This document shows positions 6,291-10,103 of a stretch of 10,103 nt of DNA, piece by piece (positions within the stretch are counted from its first letter, which is position 1; every line of letters starts with the position of its first letter). The position numbers and the translations under genes are program-made. Under the pieces are notes generated by a model, which saw only the letters and a program-made list of their open reading frames with translations, was not told the DNA's origin and did no database searches. Origin of the DNA: an uncultured Treponema sp. (GTDB taxonomy: Bacteria; Spirochaetota; Spirochaetia; Treponematales; Treponemataceae); assembly GCA_905372345.1 (NCBI GenBank), contig CAJPPE010000034.1:1-10103 (forward strand), given 5' to 3'.

Positions 6291-6649
6291 TGATAGAAAA
6301 TTTTGACTTTTATACTCCGGCCTTGGAGCTTGGAAAATTATTGCGCAATTTTAAGGGTGAAAATGTTGTTGTCTTGGATTTGCGGGATAAAAACATTTGG
6401 ACGGATTTTTTTATAATTTGCACCGTAACAAGCTCTGCTCATTCAGGCGGTTTGGAAAAAAGAGTGTACGAATTTTTACCTGAACACAATCTGGAAGAAT
6501 ATCATACCAAGCGTAAATCTCCTGACGGCGATGAGTGGAGGCTTATAGATTTGGGCGGTATTGTTGTGCATCTTATGAGCGAAACTGCCCGTAATTTTTA
6601 CAGCCTTGAAAAAATTTGGTTTGATTCAAAAAATATTCTTGAAGACTAA
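6290..6649 (+). CDS. rsfS: Ribosomal silencing factor RsfS (Iojap family)
   Basis: A 119-residue RsfS, which binds uL14 on the 50S subunit and blocks 30S joining during starvation. Family features are LDLRDKNIWTDFFIICT near residues 29-45, SSAHSGGLEKRV, and the C-terminal DEWRLIDLGGIVVHLMSETARNFYSLEKIW, which matches the conserved D-x-G-x-(V)VH(L/V)...R-x-FY-x-LE-x-(L/I)W pattern. The ATG shares one base with the previous stop (TAATG), with AAGGA at 6276-6280, so it is translationally coupled and is the last core gene of the obg-nadD-yqeK-rsfS block. Length matches the usual 105-125 residues. Confidence 0.95.
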   Translation: MIENFDFYTPALELGKLLRNFKGENVVVLDLRDKNIWTDFFIICTVTSSAHSGGLEKRVYEFLPEHNLEEYHTKRKSPDGDEWRLIDLGGIVVHLMSETARNFYSLEKIWFDSKNILED

Positions 6650-6673
6650 TCTTTCCGATAAGAAGATGCAAAA

Positions 6674-7261
6674 ATGAACAAAGCAAATCGTTTTAAAACA
6701 TATATCTCTCTTTTTGCAAGTTTTTTTAAGATAGGGCTTGTAACTTTCGGGGGGGGGCTTGCCATGCTGCCCATCTTAAAAAGAGATTTGGTTGATTCGA
6801 AGGGCTGGCTTACCGAGGATGAGATTTTAGATTATTTTGCAATAGGGCAGAGCACACCCGGAATTATTGCGGTAAATGTTGCCACCTTTGTCGGATACAA
6901 AAGGGCAGGGATGATAGGTTCTATTTTTTCTACATCAGGAATTGTTTTTCCTTCCCTTATAATCATTAGCCTCATAGCCGCCTTTGTTTCAAATTTTAAC
7001 GAATTAGTCTGGGTTCAAAAAGCCTTAAAGGGAATAAATGTTGCAGTTTCCGTGTTATTGGTAAAAGCGGTTTTTTCGTTTGGGAAAAAAACGGTTTTCG
7101 ATCTATGTACATTTTTAATAGCAGCCCTTTCATTTGTTCTTATGTTTGTTTTTAAGGTGCAGGGTGTCTGGATAGTAATCGGCTCGGCCTTTTTAGGCTG
7201 GTTTTTTCAAACAATCAAATCAAGTCGGTTTAAAAAAAACAATGGGGGAGAAGAATTCTGA
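6674..7261 (+). CDS. Chromate-transporter (CHR) family protein, short form, N-terminal partner
   Basis: A 195-residue hydrophobic protein with the CHR-family signatures TFGGGLAMLPILKRDLV (24-40), WLTEDEILDYFAIGQSTPG and NVATFVGYKRAG, and about five to six membrane segments. Proteins with two CHR domains export chromate by proton-driven antiport; short forms are encoded as adjacent pairs that work together. The natural substrate in an anaerobic spirochaete is unknown, and sulfate or another oxyanion is possible. It starts 24 nt after rsfS with a weak AGAAG ribosome-binding site and overlaps its partner by one base (TGATG). Gly26-28 of the conserved GGG motif are encoded by an uninterrupted G9 run (6749-6757), a possible slippage site. 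Confidence 0.92.
   Translation: MNKANRFKTYISLFASFFKIGLVTFGGGLAMLPILKRDLVDSKGWLTEDEILDYFAIGQSTPGIIAVNVATFVGYKRAGMIGSIFSTSGIVFPSLIIISLIAAFVSNFNELVWVQKALKGINVAVSVLLVKAVFSFGKKTVFDLCTFLIAALSFVLMFVFKVQGVWIVIGSAFLGWFFQTIKSSRFKKNNGGEEF
6749..6757 (+). repeat. G9 homopolymer inside the first CHR gene
   Basis: Nine consecutive G bases form exactly codons 26-28 (GGG GGG GGG) of the first CHR gene. The paralogous motif in the second CHR gene is written GGC GGA GGT. Gain or loss of one G would shift the frame near the N-terminus and abolish the protein. Confidence 0.9.
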
Positions 7262-7824
7262 TGAGCTTGATTGGTTTGTTTTTTTTGTTTATGTACATAG
7301 GCCTTTGTACTATAGGCGGAGGTCTTGTTGCTATTAGTCTTATGCAGCAAGAACTGATTCCACGCGGGCTCATAAGTTCCGAAGATTTTTTTGCAATGGT
7401 TGCTATTTCGGAATCTACACCGGGACCGATGGGGATTAATATGGCAACCTATATCGGCTATGAACTTTACGGTGTTTTAGGAAGTATAGTTTTAACTACC
7501 GGTATTGTTCTTCCGTCACTGGTAGTTATAGTTTTGATAGCCCGCTTTGCTTCATCATTTCAAGAAAAACCCTTGGTAAAAAAAAGTTTTTACGGTTTAA
7601 GGGCAGGTGCTGTCGGCATGATTACTGTAGCCTGTTGGCAGGTAATAAATATTTCCATTTTAAACTTTCCTGCTTTTAGGGTAAGCGGTAAGCTCGCAGA
7701 CATTGTACATATAAAACAGTTCGGATTTTTTTGGCTCCTATTTTTTGTAAGTATCTTCTTTAAAAAGTTTCATCCGATAGTTTTGGTCGCAGCCGGAGCA
7801 ATATTCGGCATTCTGTTTTTATAA
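7261..7824 (+). CDS. Chromate-transporter (CHR) family protein, short form, C-terminal partner
   Basis: A 187-residue membrane protein paralogous to the gene before it. It shows the same pattern: CTIGGGLVAISLMQQELI (16-33), ISSEDFFAMVAISESTPGPMGINMATYIGYELYG and a GIVLPSLVVI membrane segment. In known short-chain CHR pairs both proteins are needed for transport and insert in opposite orientations; that is family knowledge, not visible here. Its ATG shares a base with the upstream stop, and GGGGGAG (7244-7250) provides a strong ribosome-binding site 10 nt away, so it need not depend fully on coupling. The tRNA-Pro promoter starts 9 nt after its stop; no terminator lies between them, so CHR transcription could run into the tRNA. 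Confidence 0.92.
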   Translation: MSLIGLFFLFMYIGLCTIGGGLVAISLMQQELIPRGLISSEDFFAMVAISESTPGPMGINMATYIGYELYGVLGSIVLTTGIVLPSLVVIVLIARFASSFQEKPLVKKSFYGLRAGAVGMITVACWQVINISILNFPAFRVSGKLADIVHIKQFGFFWLLFFVSIFFKKFHPIVLVAAGAIFGILFL

Positions 7825-7832
7825 GAGACCTA

Positions 7833-7861
7833 TTGACATTTTTTGTATTTTACTATATTAT
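7833..7861 (+). promoter_or_regulatory. Promoter of tRNA-Pro
   Basis: A perfect -35 TTGACA (7833-7838), a 17-bp spacer and -10 TATTAT (7856-7861). The overlapping TATATT (7854-7859) is a second option with a 15-bp spacer. The mature tRNA begins 12 nt downstream, close to the expected start of transcription. Confidence 0.8.
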
Positions 7862-7872
7862 AGCTGTCGTTA

Positions 7873-7946
7873 CGGGCAATAGCGCAGTTGGTTAGCGTAC
7901 AAGTCTGGGGGACTTGGGGTCCCCGGTTCAAATCCGGGTTGCCCGA
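7873..7946 (+). tRNA. tRNA-Pro, anticodon GGG
   Basis: This 74-nt cloverleaf folds fully. The acceptor stem pairs CGGGCAA (7873-7879) with TTGCCCG (7939-7945), followed by discriminator A. The D stem is GCGC/GCGT, the anticodon stem CAAGT/ACTTG, and the loop CTGGGGG carries anticodon GGG at 7907-7909. The T arm is CCCGG-TTCAAAT-CCGGG. The C1-G72 pair and A73 are typical of bacterial tRNA-Pro. It reads CCC and CCU. CCA is not encoded and must be added by the nucleotidyltransferase. It has its own promoter and terminator. Confidence 0.97.
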
Positions 7947-7947
7947 T

Positions 7948-7983
7948 AAAAACTTCGTTTTAAAAAAAACGAAGTTTTTTTTT
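7948..7983 (+). terminator. Intrinsic terminator of tRNA-Pro
   Basis: A perfect 14-bp stem, AAAAACTTCGTTTT (7948-7961) with AAAACGAAGTTTTT (7966-7979), has a 4-A loop and ends in a T9 run (7975-7983). It begins two bases after the tRNA. The A-rich flank makes it potentially active in both directions. Confidence 0.93.
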
Positions 7984-7989
7984 GCCCAT

Positions 7990-8015
7990 AAAAAAAGGCA
8001 GTCGGTTAGACCGCC
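7990..8015 (-). terminator. Leftward intrinsic terminator behind the minus-strand remnant
   Basis: Read on the minus strand, GGCGGTC-TAACC-GACTGCC (8015 down to 7997) forms a 7-bp stem with one G-U pair, followed by U7 (7996-7990). On the + strand the same position would be an A-C mismatch, which supports a leftward orientation. It lies 9 nt beyond the stop codon of the minus-strand remnant. Confidence 0.7.
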
Positions 8016-8024
8016 CCTTATCTT

Positions 8025-8120
8025 TTAGTATCCGAATACCAGTTTTATTGTTGCTTCGGCTCCGGTTCCTTTAAAACTTCCTGTAAATGAAGGATATGCT
8101 GCAGAAACTGCTGTTTCAAG
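8025..8120 (-). pseudogene. Remnant 3' end of a possible outer-membrane beta-barrel protein gene
   Basis: On the minus strand 31 codons (8120-8028) read into TAA (8027-8025) and a matching terminator. The peptide begins after an in-frame TGA (8123-8121) and ends in EATIKLVFGY. Alternating hydrophobic residues and a terminal aromatic residue are the usual signature of the last strand of an outer-membrane beta-barrel. No start codon or upstream coding sequence is visible: the DNA beyond 8121 is AT-rich and belongs to the promoter region of the next gene. It is best read as the surviving tail of a deleted or decayed gene. The family was not identified, and a chance open stretch remains possible. 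Confidence 0.45.
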
Positions 8121-8186
8121 TCAAAATACTCTTAATTTTTTCTTTATATATTGATATATTCTTGCATTTATGATAGCATTTACGGT
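8121..8186 (+). promoter_or_regulatory. AT-rich presumed promoter region of the acyl-CoA synthetase gene
   Basis: Possible -10 elements are TATATT (8155-8160, with a poor -35 TTAATT at 8132-8137) and TATGAT (8169-8174). Use of TATGAT would give a transcript with a leader of only about five bases. No Shine-Dalgarno sequence precedes the ATG at 8187. A six-codon ORF (ATG 8170 to TGA 8190) overlaps the start. Confidence 0.35.
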
Positions 8187-10103
8187 ATGAGAACTCTAGA
8201 CAAATCACTACCGTTATTATTAAAACGGATTTCGGAAAAATATCCCAACATAAGAGCTCAAATGTTTAAGGGAGAAGATAAGGAATTTAAAAGTCTTTCT
8301 TACAAGGAGCTTTATGAAACTGCACTTGATTTTGCGGCAGGTTTGCTTTCTATAGGGGTAAGGCCCAAAGACCATGTGGGTCTTATAGCCGACAACCGCA
8401 AAGAATGGCTTCATGCAAGTTTCGGTATTATGAATATCGGGGCTGCAGATGTTCCGCGGGGCTGCGATGCTACTGAGCAGGAAATTACCCACATTCTTTC
8501 TTTTGCGGAATGTAAATTTGCCGTTTTAGAAAATGAAGCTCAAATACGAAAAGTCCTTACCCATCTGGCAGAAATACCACTGCTGGAGTCTATAATCAGC
8601 ATTGACAATGCCGATTTTCAAAAACTTGAAGAAGAATTCAATCTAAAAGAAAGAAAAATCGAATTCCATACCTATACCGATATTATTAACTTGGGTAAGT
8701 CGGCTAGAGTTGAAGGTAAATTTAAACCTGAAGAATATGCCGAAAATGTAGATACCGATGATTTGGCTTCGATAATCTTTACATCGGGTACGACCGGAAA
8801 CCCCAAGGGTGTTACGATGAGCCATAGAAACTTTATGACCCAGCTTATTGAGCTTCCCGATAGGATTATCCTTAAGCCCGGCCAAAAGGCTATTTCGGTT
8901 CTTCCCGTATGGCATTCATTTGAAAGAGCTTGCGAATATGTTATAATAATTTCTGGCGGAACTATCGCTTATTCAAAGCCGATAGGAAGCGTTCTTTTAG
9001 CAGATATGTTAAAGATAAACCCGACTCTTTTCCCCTCTGTTCCTCGAATTTGGGAGGCTGTTTATGACGGTATCTTCAAGGCTATGAAAAAAAGAGGCCG
9101 TCCTCTTTACTATCTTTTCTTGTTTTTTATTGAAGTCGGAGTAAAGACAATGCGTTTAAAGCGAAGGGTTACAGGTCAATGCCCACACTTTCAGCGTAGA
9201 ACTAAGGTGCTCTATCCAATCTTGGCTATTCTTCCTCTCTTATGTATTGCCCCTATGTATTATATCGGAGATTTGCTTATTTACCGAACAATCCGTAAAA
9301 AGTTCGGAAAATGCTTTAAAGCAGGAGTTTCCGGAGGAGGCGCCTTGCCGCCCAATGTTGATGAATTTTTTTGGGCTATCCGAATAAGCGTTGTCGAAGG
9401 TTACGGTATTACAGAAACGGCTCCGGTTATTTGTGTACGGCCGATGCCTAAACCTATTTTCGGAACCTTGGGTAAACCGCTTGCTTGTTTTGAATCTAAA
9501 ATTATAGACAAAAACGGAAACGAATTGCCTCATAACCGAAAAGGATTGCTTCTTGTTAAAGGCGATGCCGTAACAAAGGGGTATTACAAGGAGCCTGAAA
9601 GAACTGCGGAAGTTATAGATAAGGACGGCTGGTTTGATACGGGCGACCTTGCAATAAAGACAATTGATGGAGAGTTAATTCTTAAAGGCCGCCGGAAAAA
9701 TACTATAGTTCTAAGGGGCGGCGAAAACATCGAGCCTGTTCCGATTGAGGTAAAACTGCAAGAGTCTCCATTAATTTCAATAGCTGTTGTTTTGGGTCAG
9801 GACCAAAGGTCTTTGGGGGCTTTGATAGTTGTTCATAAAGAAAACCTCCAAGCTTGGGCTGCGAATAACGGCTTACGGAATGTGCCTGTTGCAGAGCTTG
9901 TACATGATTCCAATGTACAAAAAATGTATGAGGCTGAAGTTGCAGAGCTGGTTAACTCCAAAACCGGTTTTAAACTCTTTGAAAGAATAAACAAGATTGT
10001 TCTGCTTCCTGAAGAATTCCAAGCAGGAAGAGAACTCTCTGCAAAGGGTGAGATGATGCGTCATAAGATAAATCAGCTTTATCGCAACGAAATATACGAG
10101 CTC
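8187..10103 (+). CDS. Long-chain-fatty-acid-CoA ligase (AMP-binding), 3' end outside window
   Basis: 639 codons are open to the window edge without a stop, close to the full length expected for long-chain acyl-CoA synthetases (about 600-650). These enzymes activate fatty acids with ATP to acyl-AMP and then to acyl-CoA, at the inner membrane, for phospholipid synthesis from scavenged fatty acids. Visible motifs are the P-loop TSGTTGNPKG (199-208), LPVWHSFERACEY, GYGITETAP (Y406), DGWFDTGDLA (DTGD 484-487) and LKGRRKN (499-505). Two hydrophobic stretches, about 308-318 and 343-366, lie between the A4 and A5 regions and could anchor it to the membrane. Near the C-terminus, ELSAKGEMMRHKI (616-628) places Glu622 where the A10 catalytic Lys normally sits. 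The ATG at 8187 has no clear ribosome-binding site, but the protein N-terminus fits the family and upstream codons do not. Confidence 0.93.
   Translation, partial: MRTLDKSLPLLLKRISEKYPNIRAQMFKGEDKEFKSLSYKELYETALDFAAGLLSIGVRPKDHVGLIADNRKEWLHASFGIMNIGAADVPRGCDATEQEITHILSFAECKFAVLENEAQIRKVLTHLAEIPLLESIISIDNADFQKLEEEFNLKERKIEFHTYTDIINLGKSARVEGKFKPEEYAENVDTDDLASIIFTSGTTGNPKGVTMSHRNFMTQLIELPDRIILKPGQKAISVLPVWHSFERACEYVIIISGGTIAYSKPIGSVLLADMLKINPTLFPSVPRIWEAVYDGIFKAMKKRGRPLYYLFLFFIEVGVKTMRLKRRVTGQCPHFQRRTKVLYPILAILPLLCIAPMYYIGDLLIYRTIRKKFGKCFKAGVSGGGALPPNVDEFFWAIRISVVEGYGITETAPVICVRPMPKPIFGTLGKPLACFESKIIDKNGNELPHNRKGLLLVKGDAVTKGYYKEPERTAEVIDKDGWFDTGDLAIKTIDGELILKGRRKNTIVLRGGENIEPVPIEVKLQESPLISIAVVLGQDQRSLGALIVVHKENLQAWAANNGLRNVPVAELVHDSNVQKMYEAEVAELVNSKTGFKLFERINKIVLLPEEFQAGRELSAKGEMMRHKINQLYRNEIYEL

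Noticed and set aside
7250-7270. Programmed frameshift joining the two CHR genes into one protein
   Set aside because: The second gene has its own ATG and a strong GGGGGAG ribosome-binding site, and paired short CHR genes are a known arrangement; no slippery sequence is at the junction.
7873-7946. Integration (att) site of a mobile element at tRNA-Pro
   Set aside because: No integrase gene is present and no second copy of the tRNA 3' end was seen in the downstream 2 kb.
8220-9533. Several minus-strand open frames of 90-97 codons opposite the acyl-CoA synthetase
   Set aside because: The + strand is open for 639 codons with all AMP-binding motifs in order; the opposing frames show no family features.

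Overview
The window looks like chromosomal DNA from a host-associated spirochaete of the genus Treponema, most likely T. denticola or a close relative. This rests on three things seen in the sequence and compared with remembered families: a superoxide reductase whose C-terminal half closely resembles the T. pallidum neelaredoxin; the gene order rplU-prp-rpmA-obgE-nadD; and moderately low GC with many A/T homopolymers. No database search was possible, so the species is an inference. All genes recognised as intact or partial lie on the + strand. The only minus-strand coding trace is a short remnant.

Layout. 1-341 is the 3' part of a superoxide reductase gene, closed by a hairpin terminator. 440-1459 is galE, with a TTG start. 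A strong promoter (TTGACA, 18 bp, extended -10 TGCTATACT) and a leader hairpin precede a ribosome/GTPase operon: rplU (bL21), prp (ribosomal-processing cysteine protease family) and rpmA (bL27). An intrinsic terminator follows rpmA. Next come obgE, a nadD-yqeK fusion, an LCP/LytR-like envelope protein gene and rsfS. These four are joined by 4-, 4- and 1-nt overlaps, so they look translationally coupled. A pair of short chromate-transporter (CHR) genes follows 24 nt later and overlaps by 1 nt.

A stand-alone tRNA-Pro(GGG) gene has its own promoter and terminator. About 200 bp between it and the last gene hold a leftward terminator and a 31-codon open minus-strand tail resembling the end of an outer-membrane beta-barrel protein, probably a decayed gene. 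The window ends inside a long-chain acyl-CoA synthetase gene that is open for 639 codons.

How the genes fit together. rplU, rpmA, obgE and rsfS all act on the large ribosomal subunit. NadD makes the NAD precursor and YqeK hydrolyses Ap4A in characterised relatives, so the operon links ribosome assembly with nucleotide and cofactor homeostasis, as in many Gram-positive obg-nadD-yqeK-rsfS clusters. No large unknown system is visible. The points most worth a second look are a tandem Gly-His pentapeptide repeat at the catalytic histidine of Prp, retention of Prp although bL27 has no cleavable N-terminal extension, the NadD-YqeK fusion, an LCP-like protein lacking its usual catalytic arginines, a G9 tract inside the first CHR gene, and a Glu at the expected catalytic Lys of the acyl-CoA synthetase.
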